13,654 bases of DNA from Parvularculaceae bacterium. Its GTDB lineage: Bacteria; Pseudomonadota; Alphaproteobacteria; Caulobacterales; Parvularculaceae. Each line of letters starts with the position of its first letter. Position 1 is the first letter of the stretch. Where the stretch lies: the NCBI GenBank assembly GCA_027080545.1, contig JALWRV010000342.1, positions 1 to 13,654 of the forward strand, read 5' to 3'. Below the pieces are notes generated by a model. The model was not told the origin of the DNA and made no database searches. It saw only the letters and a list, made by a program, of their open reading frames with translations. Shown here piece by piece: positions 5,458-13,208 of this stretch. The position numbers were made by a program, and so were the translations under genes.

Positions 5458-6216
5458 TTAAAAAAGCGCCGATAAATGGCTGATCGTCGCCCCATGGGTG
5501 AGCGCCAGATGAAGCGGCGTTATCGACACCCGACCTTCATAAATAGCCCGCAAATCAGTGCCTTGTGGCGGATTTGAAAGCTGACCTGAGAACCCGTACC
5601 AATAATAGTGACGCCCTCGCAAATCGGTTCTTTTCTCGGAAAAGAGATTATTCTGGTCCCGTCGGCCCTGTCGGGTAATCTCTATCCCCGCCACCGCATC
5701 CGGCTCACAATCGGGAAAATTAATGTTCAAAATAACATCTTTCGACCAACCCGCTTGAAGCAGTTTTTGTAACAGATCTGGGGCCAGTTGACGCGGCGTC
5801 TCCCACGCAGCCCGCGCCGCTTCAAAGCGCGCAATCGACAAAGCCACCGATGGAATACCCAGTTGCATCCCCTGAAAGGCGGCCGCAATGGTCCCCGAAA
5901 GGGTTATATCTTCCGCCAGATTTTGCCCATTATTGACCCCGGACAACACCAGATCCGGCGCCCCGCCGCGCTCCGGCAAAAGTTGCCCGACCCCCATCTG
6001 CACACAATCGGTCGGGGTGCCGGACACCGCAAATTGCTTGTCGCCAATCTCACGCACCCGCAAAGGCGCGGTCAGGGTCAAAGAACGCGCCGCCCCAGAT
6101 TGATCTTGTTCCGGGGCCACCACCCACACATCATCGGATAGGGATTTGGCGATGGTAATCAAGATTTGCAGGCCGGTGGCGTGGATACCATCATCATTGG
6201 AGACCAAAATGCGCAC
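5458..6216 (-). CDS. surE: 5'/3'-nucleotidase SurE
   Basis: This 252-residue SurE is a metal-dependent phosphatase that dephosphorylates nucleoside monophosphates (5' and 3'), often linked to stationary-phase survival. The diagnostic N-terminus MRILVSNDDG carries the metal ligands Asp8 and Asp9. Ser40 (in PEQDQSG) and the SGVNNGQN loop (92-99, with the ligand Asn) complete the site. Length is normal for the family. The start codon is GTG, with GAGG 9 bp upstream, 23 bp after the serS stop, so the two are probably cotranscribed. In many alphaproteobacteria surE is followed by pcm (protein L-isoaspartate methyltransferase) before the LysM/LytM gene; here that slot is empty and replaced by the CtrA-box promoter. 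Confidence 0.96.
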   Translation of the reverse strand: MRILVSNDDGIHATGLQILITIAKSLSDDVWVVAPEQDQSGAARSLTLTAPLRVREIGDKQFAVSGTPTDCVQMGVGQLLPERGGAPDLVLSGVNNGQNLAEDITLSGTIAAAFQGMQLGIPSVALSIARFEAARAAWETPRQLAPDLLQKLLQAGWSKDVILNINFPDCEPDAVAGIEITRQGRRDQNNLFSEKRTDLRGRHYYWYGFSGQLSNPPQGTDLRAIYEGRVSITPLHLALTHGATISHLSALF

Positions 6217-6239
6217 AGCTTTATCCTCGCCCGGCCCCG

Positions 6240-7523
6240 TCAGGAGGCTTTGCTTCCCAAACGGCTCACCCCACCCATATAGGGTTGTAATATTTCCGGC
6301 ACATCCACCGTCCCGTCAGCCTGTTGATAATTTTCCAACACCGCCACCAGCGTGCGCCCTACCGCAAGGCCAGAGCCGTTTAGACTATGAACAAAGCGGG
6401 TCTCTTTTTCCCCCTGCGCGCGCCAACGCGCCTTCATCCGCCGGGCCTGAAAATCCCCGCAATTGGAACAGGAAGAAATCTCCCGATAGCTATTCTGTCC
6501 CGGCAACCACACTTCCAGATCATAGGTTTTGCGCGCCCCGAACCCCATATCCCCCGTGCATAACAGCATGGTCCGGAAGGGTAGTTTCAATCGCTTCAAC
6601 ACCGTTTCTGCGGCTTCGGTCATGCGCTCATGCTCTGCGTCAGATTGCTCTGGGGTGGTAATCGAGACCAGTTCAACTTTGGAAAACTGGTGCATACGGA
6701 TCATGCCTCTAGTATCACGCCCGGCAGAGCCTGCTTCTGAGCGAAAACATTGGGTCCAAGCGGTAAACCGTTTGGGCAATTCGCGATCCGATAAAATCTG
6801 TTCACGCACCAAATTGGTCAAGGTTACTTCTGCGGTCGGGGTGAGATAAAACCCATCCTCCGTTTTGAACAAATCTTCTTCAAATTTCGGTAATTGCCCG
6901 GTTCCCAGCAAGGCCCCCTCGCGCACCAGCACCGGCGGATTTACCTCCTGATAGTCAAATTCGCTGGTATGCAGATCAAGCATGAAATTGCCCAAAGCCC
7001 GCTCCAACCGCGCCAACTCCCCCCGGGTCACCACAAAGCGCGCCCCGGAAAGCTTGGCCGCAATATCAAAATCCATTTGTCCCAACGTTTCGCCCAACTC
7101 GAAATGTTGTTTGGGTTTGGCAATGTCCGGCACATCCCCCCAGCGGCGAATTTCCTGATTATCCTTTTCGTCTTCACCATCAGGCACCGCCCCATCGGGC
7201 AGATTAGGAATTGCCATGAGACGGGCATCCAGCGCCGCGCGGGCCTGTTTTTCTTGTGCTTCCACATCGCTCAATTGGGATTTTAATGCCGCTACTTGTG
7301 CGCGCAAATCCTGTGCAGCCGCCTCATCCCCCTTGCCTTTGGCCACACCAATCTGCTTGGAAACGGCGTTGCGCTCCGCCTGCAAATTGTTCATTTTTTG
7401 GGTCAGCTCATTGGCGGCGTCATAGGCACTGATAAGCGATTGCGCCAAAGGGGCAACCCCGCGCCGTTTCAGCCCCGCATCGAACCCCGCCGGGTCCGCC
7501 TTGATGTTGCGCATATCGTGCAT
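6240..7523 (-). CDS. serS: Seryl-tRNA synthetase
   Basis: This 427-residue class II synthetase charges tRNA-Ser with serine (and tRNA-Sec where present). The N-terminal part (about 30-105) is the long coiled-coil arm that grips the variable arm of tRNA-Ser. The catalytic domain shows TAE (230-232) for serine recognition, motif 2 FRSEAGSAGRDTRG (260-273) and motif 3 GSGLAVGRTLVAVLE (383-397). The start at 7523 (MHDMRNIKADP) is chosen because SerRS proteins begin at this MHD-type sequence and GGGA lies 7 bp upstream. An in-frame ATG at 7586 would add 21 unrelated residues. All expected motifs are intact. A promoter candidate precedes it, so it may be expressed partly apart from tatC, 105 bp upstream. 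Confidence 0.97.
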   Translation of the reverse strand: MHDMRNIKADPAGFDAGLKRRGVAPLAQSLISAYDAANELTQKMNNLQAERNAVSKQIGVAKGKGDEAAAQDLRAQVAALKSQLSDVEAQEKQARAALDARLMAIPNLPDGAVPDGEDEKDNQEIRRWGDVPDIAKPKQHFELGETLGQMDFDIAAKLSGARFVVTRGELARLERALGNFMLDLHTSEFDYQEVNPPVLVREGALLGTGQLPKFEEDLFKTEDGFYLTPTAEVTLTNLVREQILSDRELPKRFTAWTQCFRSEAGSAGRDTRGMIRMHQFSKVELVSITTPEQSDAEHERMTEAAETVLKRLKLPFRTMLLCTGDMGFGARKTYDLEVWLPGQNSYREISSCSNCGDFQARRMKARWRAQGEKETRFVHSLNGSGLAVGRTLVAVLENYQQADGTVDVPEILQPYMGGVSRLGSKAS

Positions 7524-7575
7524 GATATCATCCCAGATGAATAGCGCCGCCAAGCTCGGCGACCTTTCCCCCAAG

Positions 7576-7604
7576 CCTATAGGCAAAGTTTCTCTTTAGG
7601 GCAA
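7576..7604 (-). promoter_or_regulatory. Candidate promoter for serS-surE
   Basis: On the minus strand, TTGCCC (7599-7604) and TATAGG (7576-7581) are exactly 17 bp apart. The start would be near 7569, giving a leader of about 46 nt that includes a CGCCG-agcttgg-CGGCG hairpin just upstream of the serS ribosome-binding site. Both hexamers match 4 of 6 consensus bases, so this is plausible rather than certain. Confidence 0.4.
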
Positions 7605-7628
7605 TTCCCCTCCACACCCCACAAGCGC

Positions 7629-8552
7629 TCAAGATGTGACCACCGAATCTTCCTCTTCGGCCTTGGTGCGCTTTTTGGCCACCATCCGCACGGACAGGAT
7701 GGAGAGCTCATAAAGTCCTAAAATGGTCAGACCAAGGGCGATTTGCGAGATCGGGTCTGGGGGGGTGAGAATAGCCGCCACCAAAAAAATACCGACAATG
7801 GCGAAACGACGGTTTTTAACCAGAAATTCTGGGGTCACAATCCCGGCCATGGCCAGCAGGCTCAACACCACCGGAAGCTGAAAAGCCGATCCAAACCCAA
7901 CAATCAACGTGGTGATTAAAGAAAGATATTCCCCAACCTTGATAAACAGATCAATACGCGCCCCACTGCCCGCCACCGCATCTTGCTCCATCCCGGCGGC
8001 AAATTGCATAACAAAAGGCATGATCAGAAAATAAACCAGCGCCGCCCCAGCCGAAAACAAAACCGGCATGGCAATTAAAAACGGAAACACCGCCGCGCGT
8101 TCATTCTTATACAGCCCCGGCGCCACAAAACGATAGATGTGATACATGATCACCGGTGCCGACAGGATAAGCGATCCCATAAAGGCCAACCGAACCCGCG
8201 TGAAGAAAAACTCCAGCGGGGCAAAATAAAGGGTCGGCTGGGTCGCTGACTTATCCCCTACCGCATCCACAAATGGAATGATCAAAAAATTGAATATCGG
8301 AATAGAAAAGGCAAAACAGGGAATGAAAAACAACGCAAAAGTGGCCATCGACCAGATCAGCCGTGAGCGTAATTCCAATAAATGATCAAACAAAGGCGCG
8401 CGGCTGGCTTCGATCTCATCATCCGCTTCTGAGATCGTCTCTTCCTCAATAATATCAGGCGGCTGGTCCCAATCCCCGCCAACCATTTGGGTCGATGGCT
8501 GTGAGGGTTTTTCAGGCTCCGGGTTCGGCTTGTTCTTGTCTTCGTCGCTCAC
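7629..8552 (-). CDS. tatC: Sec-independent protein translocase subunit TatC
   Basis: TatC is the core receptor of the twin-arginine pathway, which exports folded proteins across the inner membrane, and it binds the RR signal peptide together with TatB. The protein has 307 residues with six predicted membrane helices. The conserved N-terminal FDHLLELRSRL (55-65) contains the signal-contacting Glu60 and the ELR motif. FAPLEFFFTRVRLAF and the YRFVAPGLYKNERA loop are also typical. An acidic N-terminal extension of about 50 residues precedes the family core. The start is GTG, overlapping the tatB stop in a GTGA arrangement, which indicates translational coupling. The C-terminus is charged and cytoplasmic. 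It belongs to the tatA-tatB-tatC operon. Confidence 0.97.
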   Translation of the reverse strand: MSDEDKNKPNPEPEKPSQPSTQMVGGDWDQPPDIIEEETISEADDEIEASRAPLFDHLLELRSRLIWSMATFALFFIPCFAFSIPIFNFLIIPFVDAVGDKSATQPTLYFAPLEFFFTRVRLAFMGSLILSAPVIMYHIYRFVAPGLYKNERAAVFPFLIAMPVLFSAGAALVYFLIMPFVMQFAAGMEQDAVAGSGARIDLFIKVGEYLSLITTLIVGFGSAFQLPVVLSLLAMAGIVTPEFLVKNRRFAIVGIFLVAAILTPPDPISQIALGLTILGLYELSILSVRMVAKKRTKAEEEDSVVTS

Positions 8553-8908
8553 GCCTGATCCTCGGATTTTGTCGCCTGTGAGGCGGTCGATAGAGCACCC
8601 TCTTTTTCAGCCTTGGCTTTTATCGGTTGCTGCAAGGGCATCATCGCCTCATCTACCGCTTGCTTAACCTCATCGGCGGGGTTCAGTTTTTTCAGCGCTT
8701 CGATTTCCTTTTGCAGATCTTCCAACTCCGCTTCTTTGGCCATCTGGTCCAGACCGGAACGAAACTCATCGGCCATGCCCCGCACCTGCCGCAAAAGCCC
8801 CCCAATGCCCCGCATCAATCGCGGCAAATCTTTGGGGCCTACAATAATCAAAGCCAATGCCGCCAATAGCAGCATTTCAAACAGACCAATTTGTGGAATT
8901 AACGACAT
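8549..8908 (-). CDS. tatB: Sec-independent protein translocase protein TatB
   Basis: This 119-residue protein has one N-terminal membrane helix (about residues 8-22) with the family motif IVGPKDLPRLMRGIGGLL (the P-K-x-L-P hinge), then an amphipathic helix and a charged helical tail with EDLQKEIEALKKL. TatB forms the signal-peptide receptor complex with TatC. The ATG at 8908 (MSLIPQIG) is chosen because TatB proteins begin directly before the membrane helix and AAGG lies 8 bp upstream. An in-frame ATG at 8983 would prepend 25 atypical residues. The tail is shorter than in some alphaproteobacterial TatB proteins. The stop codon overlaps the tatC start. Confidence 0.94.
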   Translation of the reverse strand: MSLIPQIGLFEMLLLAALALIIVGPKDLPRLMRGIGGLLRQVRGMADEFRSGLDQMAKEAELEDLQKEIEALKKLNPADEVKQAVDEAMMPLQQPIKAKAEKEGALSTASQATKSEDQA

Positions 8909-9011
8909 CGCACGGGCCTTGCTCTTCTGGACAGGTCGCATCGGGAAAAACAGCACCGCAAACAATCGCGCACCCGCCTCCAAAGACGATACAAATCTCT
9001 GGGACTAAACG

Positions 9012-9200
9012 CTATTCAACGTCCTTTTTGTCCTCGACTTTGCTCTTGTCTTCTGCCTCTGGTTCTTCTTCCAACCCTTTGCGGAAAGATTTTATGCCTT
9101 TGGCAAAATCCCCCATTATCGAAGAAATACGCCCCCGCCCGCCAAAAAGCAGCAAGGCAAGCACCACCACGAGCAAAATTTGTTGCCAACCAATCGCCAT
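9012..9200 (-). CDS. tatA: Sec-independent protein translocase protein TatA
   Basis: TatA is the pore-forming Tat component that oligomerises at the TatBC complex to let folded substrates through. It is 62 residues long: MAIGWQQILLVVVLALLLFG is the single membrane helix, followed by the FGGRGRISSIMGDFAKGIKSF hinge and amphipathic helix (about 19-39), then a short acidic-basic tail. The conserved Phe-Gly after the helix and the G-x-x-x-K-x-F spacing fit TatA rather than TatB. The start at 9200 gives the normal TatA N-terminus. The ribosome-binding site is weak (AGG 8 bp upstream). An in-frame ATG at 9269 would add 23 residues that do not resemble the family. It lies 103 bp before tatB and 115 bp after scpB. 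Confidence 0.93.
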   Translation of the reverse strand: MAIGWQQILLVVVLALLLFGGRGRISSIMGDFAKGIKSFRKGLEEEPEAEDKSKVEDKKDVE

Positions 9201-9315
9201 CTTAAAAACCTGACTTTCACATCTATTGGCGTAATTTAATCCACAAGGGGATAATAAGCAATGAAGCAAAGCCTTTTAAAAGACCAGCCCTACAAAGATT
9301 AACAGCCCGACCACC

Positions 9316-10206
9316 CTAGTGATCACCGCCTTCTTCCTCATCTTCAATGAAATCCTGAACAAAATCGGTCTCAGCCGCTTCCTCGTCCAGACCCTCAACC
9401 CCCTCCCCATCCTGCGGTGTCGGAACGGTGAAATCCGGCGGTAGACGCGCATCCAACAATCCGGCGGCTTTTAAATCCGCCAAACCGGGTAAATGGCTCA
9501 CGCTTTCCAACCCGAAATGCTCCAAAAAACGCTGGCTGGTGCCATAAAGAATGGGCCGCCCGGGCACATGATCACGCCGCCCCCTCAGCCGTACCCAGCC
9601 CAGTTCCATCAGCTGATCCAGCGAGCCCTTAGACACCGCCACCCCACGCACCTCTTCAATATCGGCTCGGGTGCATGGCTGGTGATAGGCGATAATCGCC
9701 AAGGTCTCCAGCGCCGCCCGGGAGAGTTTGCGCGGAATAATCTGTTCTTTGTCGAGCACATGGGCCACATCCGGCGCCGTCACAAAACGCCACTTACGAC
9801 CAACTTTCTGCAATTGAATACCGCGCCCTTGATAGCGTTCCTGCAATAGCTCAAGCGCCCTTTCTACATCGGTCCCTTCGGCCAACCGATCTGCCATGGT
9901 GCTCTGGTCGAGCGGCCCGGTGGCGGCGAAAAGCATCGCCTCGATCGCCCGCGCCTGCTCATTCAAATCGACGGCTTCCGCGAACGGATTTTCCGGCAGG
10001 TCAATATCCTTGTCTTCGCTCAACTGAACCACATCTCCACTTTGCCCCCGCCCAAAATCCTGCCTGCCATCTTGCCTATTTGGCGTCGTCGAAATATTTT
10101 CTTCCAACGGCACGGCGAGCGCTTCTGCAAGAGCCTCCTGCACCTCATGGGCATCCATTTCCGCCATGTCTTCACTGCTCGCCACATTCTGCTTGGATGC
10201 ACTCAT
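9316..10206 (-). CDS. scpB: Segregation and condensation protein B (ScpB), extended
   Basis: ScpB is the winged-helix kleisin-interacting subunit of the SMC-ScpAB condensin complex. The core begins at residue 81 (LNEQARAIEAMLFAA). It contains the first winged helix to about 152, then LSRAALETLAIIAYHQPCTR (161-180), VRGVAVSKGSLDQLMELGWV and a GRPILYGTSQRFLEHFGLES segment, all diagnostic. At 296 residues it is about 100 longer than a typical ScpB: an acidic, low-complexity N-terminal 80 residues and an acidic tail after about 250 are lineage extras. The ATG at 10206 has AAGGG 8 bp upstream and lies 11 bp after the scpA stop, so the two are cotranscribed and probably coupled. A start at an internal Met (for example residue 14) cannot be excluded. 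Confidence 0.95.
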   Translation of the reverse strand: MSASKQNVASSEDMAEMDAHEVQEALAEALAVPLEENISTTPNRQDGRQDFGRGQSGDVVQLSEDKDIDLPENPFAEAVDLNEQARAIEAMLFAATGPLDQSTMADRLAEGTDVERALELLQERYQGRGIQLQKVGRKWRFVTAPDVAHVLDKEQIIPRKLSRAALETLAIIAYHQPCTRADIEEVRGVAVSKGSLDQLMELGWVRLRGRRDHVPGRPILYGTSQRFLEHFGLESVSHLPGLADLKAAGLLDARLPPDFTVPTPQDGEGVEGLDEEAAETDFVQDFIEDEEEGGDH

Positions 10207-10217
10207 GCCTCTTGCCC

Positions 10218-11087
10218 TTACTCCGCTTGCGATAATTTCTCAACATTATCCCGATCACTCACCTGACCACCGGCCCCCCGGCTACTGCCTCGAATATAAA
10301 GAGGCTGGAACAATGCCGTCTGTCGAATATCGCACGCCCCTTCTTTTGCGAACTCCAACGCCGCATTGAAAGCACTAGCAATAAGCGACGCATCCGGTGC
10401 GTCCACTTCTTCACGGGGCAACAGGCTACGCAAATCCGACCAATCGGGAATATCCCCCAATATTCTCGACAATCGTGCCCGCGCTTCCTCGATCTGCCAT
10501 ACTTTGGGAGGTTCATAATGGATGGTGGCATCAATCTGCTTTACCCGTTGTTGGGCATAGGCAGATAGAAGATCATAAAGCTCTGCCGTCCATTCGGTCT
10601 TGCGGGTCACCCGCACCCCTTCCGGGGCACCACGACTATAAAAATCAATATTCTGCTGCGGAAGGGCCATGATTTTTTCCGCCGCTTCACGCATGGCTTC
10701 GAGCCGTTGCAATTGAAACGCCAGATGCGCCGCCATTTCGTCGGCACTCATGGTCTCGCCATCTTCCCCTTGGGTCGGGATCAGCAAACGGGTTTTCAAA
10801 AAAGTCAGCCAACTCGCCATCACCAAATAGTCGGCGGCAACTTCTATTTTGCGCTCTTTCAGCGCCTCAATAAAGCGCAGATATTGGTCAACCAGCTCCA
10901 CGATGGAAATTTTGCGCAAATCCACCTTTTGCTTGCGGCATAATTCTAGCAGCAAATCCATCGGCCCTTCATAGCCATCAAGATTGACCACCAACACATC
11001 CTCTTCTTCCGGCAGGGTCCGCACCGGTGCGTCAAACGGCTCTTCAGCCGTCGCATCATTCAAGGATTTATCGTTCAACTCACCCAT
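10218..11087 (-). CDS. scpA: Segregation and condensation protein A (ScpA, kleisin)
   Basis: ScpA is the kleisin that bridges the heads of SMC and recruits ScpB for chromosome organisation and segregation. The protein has 289 residues. The N-terminal core LDGYEGPMDLLLELCRKQ (36-53), followed by VDLRKISIVELVDQYLRF and AADYLVMASWLTFLKTRLLIP, is the classic ScpA SMC-binding region. A variable middle follows, and the C-terminal winged-helix region contains VTFL-like, Leu-rich segments ending near 270. A roughly 30-residue acidic N-terminal tail is variable in the family. The ATG has AGG 7 bp upstream. It lies 54 bp after nagZ and 11 bp before scpB. Confidence 0.95.
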   Translation of the reverse strand: MGELNDKSLNDATAEEPFDAPVRTLPEEEDVLVVNLDGYEGPMDLLLELCRKQKVDLRKISIVELVDQYLRFIEALKERKIEVAADYLVMASWLTFLKTRLLIPTQGEDGETMSADEMAAHLAFQLQRLEAMREAAEKIMALPQQNIDFYSRGAPEGVRVTRKTEWTAELYDLLSAYAQQRVKQIDATIHYEPPKVWQIEEARARLSRILGDIPDWSDLRSLLPREEVDAPDASLIASAFNAALEFAKEGACDIRQTALFQPLYIRGSSRGAGGQVSDRDNVEKLSQAE

Positions 11088-11141
11088 TCATCAACCTTAC
11101 CGACGATTCTGGCTCGAAGCCACAAAAACCCGCCCATATCA

Positions 11142-12164
11142 TCAAACATTGGCCTGAAACACCGGCGCCATCATTTGCGCAAAGCGCTGCTCTTCCGCCT
11201 CAATATCGGCTGGCAAAGCCTGTCCATATTGGAACCAAGCGGCATCCGCCCGACGCAAGGCCTCTGCCCGCAGGGTCGGCGCCGCCCCGGCAATGGCCTC
11301 CATCTCCCCCCCGTCACCATTACAGTGAAGGATCACATCGCACCCGGCCGCAATGGCTTGCTCCGTCCGCGCCTCAAAGCTGCCCGAAAGAGCCTTCATG
11401 GACAGATCATCACTCATCAACAGCCCATCAAAGCCCATATAGCCACGAATAATATCATGGATGATTTTTTCCGACAGGGTCGCCACATTGTCCGGATCGA
11501 TGGCCGAATAAACCACATGGGCGGTCATGGCCATGGGGGCTTGATTGAGAATTTTGAACGGTAAAAAATCCACAGCCCTCAATTCTTCCAACGAGGCCGT
11601 CACCACAGGCAATTCCAGATGGCTATCGGCCTTGGCCCGCCCATGACCGGGAATATGCTTGATAATCGGCAAAACCCCGCCCGCAAAAGTGCCACTGGCC
11701 ACTTCTTGACCAAGCTCGGCAATAATATCGGCACGGCGGGCCAAGGCCCGATCCCCAATAATTTCATGGCCATCAGCCGCCGGCACATCCAACACCGGCA
11801 CACAATTCACATTGATCCCCAAAGCGCTCAACTCATGGGCCATCAACCGTGCCCCCCAATAGGCAGCCCGTTTGGCCGCTTTGGGGTCTTGCTCATAAAG
11901 CGCGCCGAAGCGGTCCATCGGCGGGCGGGAACGCCAATGGGGTGGCCCTAAACGCGCCACTCGCCCCCCTTCCTGATCAATTAAAATGGGCATATCTTCA
12001 CGCCCCACGCACTCGCGCAAAGCCTGTGTCAGCCCCTTCACCTGATCGGGATTATCGATATTGCGGGCGAATAGAATGAACCCCCACGGATCCACATCGG
12101 CAAAAAACGCTGCCTCTGCCGCCGTCAGCTCCTGTCCGGCGCATCCGAAAATTACCGCTTTCAT
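11142..12164 (-). CDS. nagZ: Beta-N-acetylhexosaminidase NagZ (GH3)
   Basis: This 340-residue cytoplasmic glycoside hydrolase of family 3 removes N-acetylglucosamine from anhydro-muropeptides in peptidoglycan recycling; in many bacteria its product feeds AmpR-type beta-lactamase induction. Visible signatures are the LIDQEGGRVARL block (61-72), KHIPGHGRAKADSH (169-182, with the catalytic Asp180-His182 loop) and MSDDLSM (250-256, nucleophile Asp252). The length equals typical NagZ, without an export signal. The ATG has GAGGA 9 bp upstream. It sits 39 bp after the SPOR gene and before scpA, the conserved alphaproteobacterial order. Confidence 0.96.
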   Translation of the reverse strand: MKAVIFGCAGQELTAAEAAFFADVDPWGFILFARNIDNPDQVKGLTQALRECVGREDMPILIDQEGGRVARLGPPHWRSRPPMDRFGALYEQDPKAAKRAAYWGARLMAHELSALGINVNCVPVLDVPAADGHEIIGDRALARRADIIAELGQEVASGTFAGGVLPIIKHIPGHGRAKADSHLELPVVTASLEELRAVDFLPFKILNQAPMAMTAHVVYSAIDPDNVATLSEKIIHDIIRGYMGFDGLLMSDDLSMKALSGSFEARTEQAIAAGCDVILHCNGDGGEMEAIAGAAPTLRAEALRRADAAWFQYGQALPADIEAEEQRFAQMMAPVFQANV

Positions 12165-12203
12165 GTCAGCCGGTCCTCGCTCTTAACGGTTGCCTGCCGC
12201 GCC

Positions 12204-13058
12204 TTAGCGGGCCTTGACCATGCAATCTTGGCCACGGTTCTTCAGTCCAGCGCACCAGTTTTTAGCCGCATCCTTGGAGTTAAACGGACCAACCCGCAAA
12301 CGATAATAAATTCCCTTGGCACCTAGATCCGCTCGCTGAATATCCGGCGCTTTCCCGTTTAGATAGTCGCCATATTTGGCTGACAATTTATCGAACATGG
12401 CTCTGGCTTCAGCATCGGAGCGCAAGGCCGCCACCTGCACCACATGGGTGCCCGACGCAATGGCCGGGGCGGCGCTGTCGGCTACTGGCTGAGCTGCGGG
12501 TGTGCTCGCAGGTTCCGAAGACGCGGGCTGGGTTGAAGGCGTTGTTGCTTGCGCCGTCTCTATCGGCTTGTTCGCGCCCACCCCTGGCGAGACCTCTTCC
12601 GGCGTTTTGACCACATCAATCGGCTCAACATTGACAACATCAACAGCGGTCGGTCTTAGACCATTGTCAGAAAGATTACCCACATCACTATCCGCCGCGG
12701 ACGTTTGCTCGTCAAACCCGTCAAGCGGGTCCTTGCCGGCTTCCGCCTCAATGATCACTTCCGTTGGCGTATTGCCTTCCAGCCGATCATATACTTCAGA
12801 CCGCCCATCGTTGCCCGAACCACTGGCCAAATCCCGCTCGGTGCGCACTGGTGAGGGATCCGCCGCAATGGTCGGCACCGCACCGCTATTGGTGCTGGAA
12901 ACACGCATGCCCTTCTGGTAGGCGAACCAGACAATTGCCAAAAACAGGGAAACAATGACCAGCGCGACAATCAGTACCGTAAAGCCTGATATGGTTATTT
13001 CGCCATCTTCGTCATATTCATCTTCATATGAGTCATCATATTCTTCGGCCATCGACAT
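12204..13058 (-). CDS. SPOR-domain protein, single membrane anchor
   Basis: This 284-residue bitopic protein has a short, strongly acidic cytoplasmic N-terminus (EEYDDSYEDEYDEDGE), a membrane helix at about 25-47, a long disordered Pro/Ala/Ser/Thr-rich periplasmic linker, and a C-terminal SPOR domain from about 203 to 284 (GTHVVQVAALRSDAEARAMF, YYRLRVGPF, then C-x-x-L-x-x-R-x-x-D-C near the end). SPOR domains bind glycan strands stripped of stem peptides at the septum, so a role in division or septal peptidoglycan is inferred. The ATG at 13058 is chosen because AAGGAG lies 10 bp upstream. An in-frame ATG at 13103 would extend through this ribosome-binding site and the promoter. The exact homologue in other species is usually unnamed. 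Confidence 0.92.
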   Translation of the reverse strand: MSMAEEYDDSYEDEYDEDGEITISGFTVLIVALVIVSLFLAIVWFAYQKGMRVSSTNSGAVPTIAADPSPVRTERDLASGSGNDGRSEVYDRLEGNTPTEVIIEAEAGKDPLDGFDEQTSAADSDVGNLSDNGLRPTAVDVVNVEPIDVVKTPEEVSPGVGANKPIETAQATTPSTQPASSEPASTPAAQPVADSAAPAIASGTHVVQVAALRSDAEARAMFDKLSAKYGDYLNGKAPDIQRADLGAKGIYYRLRVGPFNSKDAAKNWCAGLKNRGQDCMVKAR

Positions 13059-13105
13059 AGCGACAATACTCCTTTGCGGGTGAACCGCACACATACCCAA
13101 CAACC

Positions 13106-13135
13106 ATTATCGCCTGCTTCGCGCGATAACGGCAA
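13106..13135 (-). promoter_or_regulatory. Predicted promoter of the SPOR-nagZ-scpAB-tat operon
   Basis: On the minus strand, TTGCCG (13130-13135) and GATAAT (13106-13111) are separated by 18 bp. The -10 differs from TATAAT by one base. Initiation would fall near 13099, with a leader of about 41 nt that ends in the AAAGGAG ribosome-binding site. This is the strongest housekeeping-type promoter seen in the window by eye, and it implies the downstream genes need not depend on read-through from dgt. Confidence 0.6.
13107..13129. promoter_or_regulatory. Perfect dyad inside the SPOR-gene promoter, candidate operator
   Basis: TTATCGC (13107-13113) and GCGATAA (13123-13129) form a perfect 7-bp inverted repeat around a 9-bp centre. 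It fills the spacer between -35 and -10 and covers five bases of the -10. Arm-centre spacing of 16 bp is close to one and a half helical turns. The position would suit a repressor dimer. No regulator is identified. Confidence 0.4.
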
Positions 13136-13208
13136 GCCCCTTAAATGATACGATTCGGTTAGGCTAGAACCGCTGATTACGGGGTTCTTTACAGGCTCTC
13201 GCCGGCCC
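13136..13208. other. Short dgt-SPOR spacer with a small hairpin
   Basis: The spacer holds CGGTT-aggctag-AACCG (13156-13172), a 5-bp hairpin without a T-run, and a GATTC (GANTC, the CcrM methylation motif of alphaproteobacteria) at 13152-13156. I see no gene and no convincing dgt terminator. The argS gene that usually stands here in related gene orders is absent. Confidence 0.4.

Noticed and set aside
7524..7586. Longer SerRS starting at 7586
   Set aside because: The extra 21 residues do not resemble SerRS, whereas MHDMRNIK is the usual start and has its own ribosome-binding site.
13059..13103. Longer SPOR protein starting at the ATG at 13103
   Set aside because: It would translate through the ribosome-binding site and start at the predicted transcription start; the acidic N-terminus after 13058 fits better.
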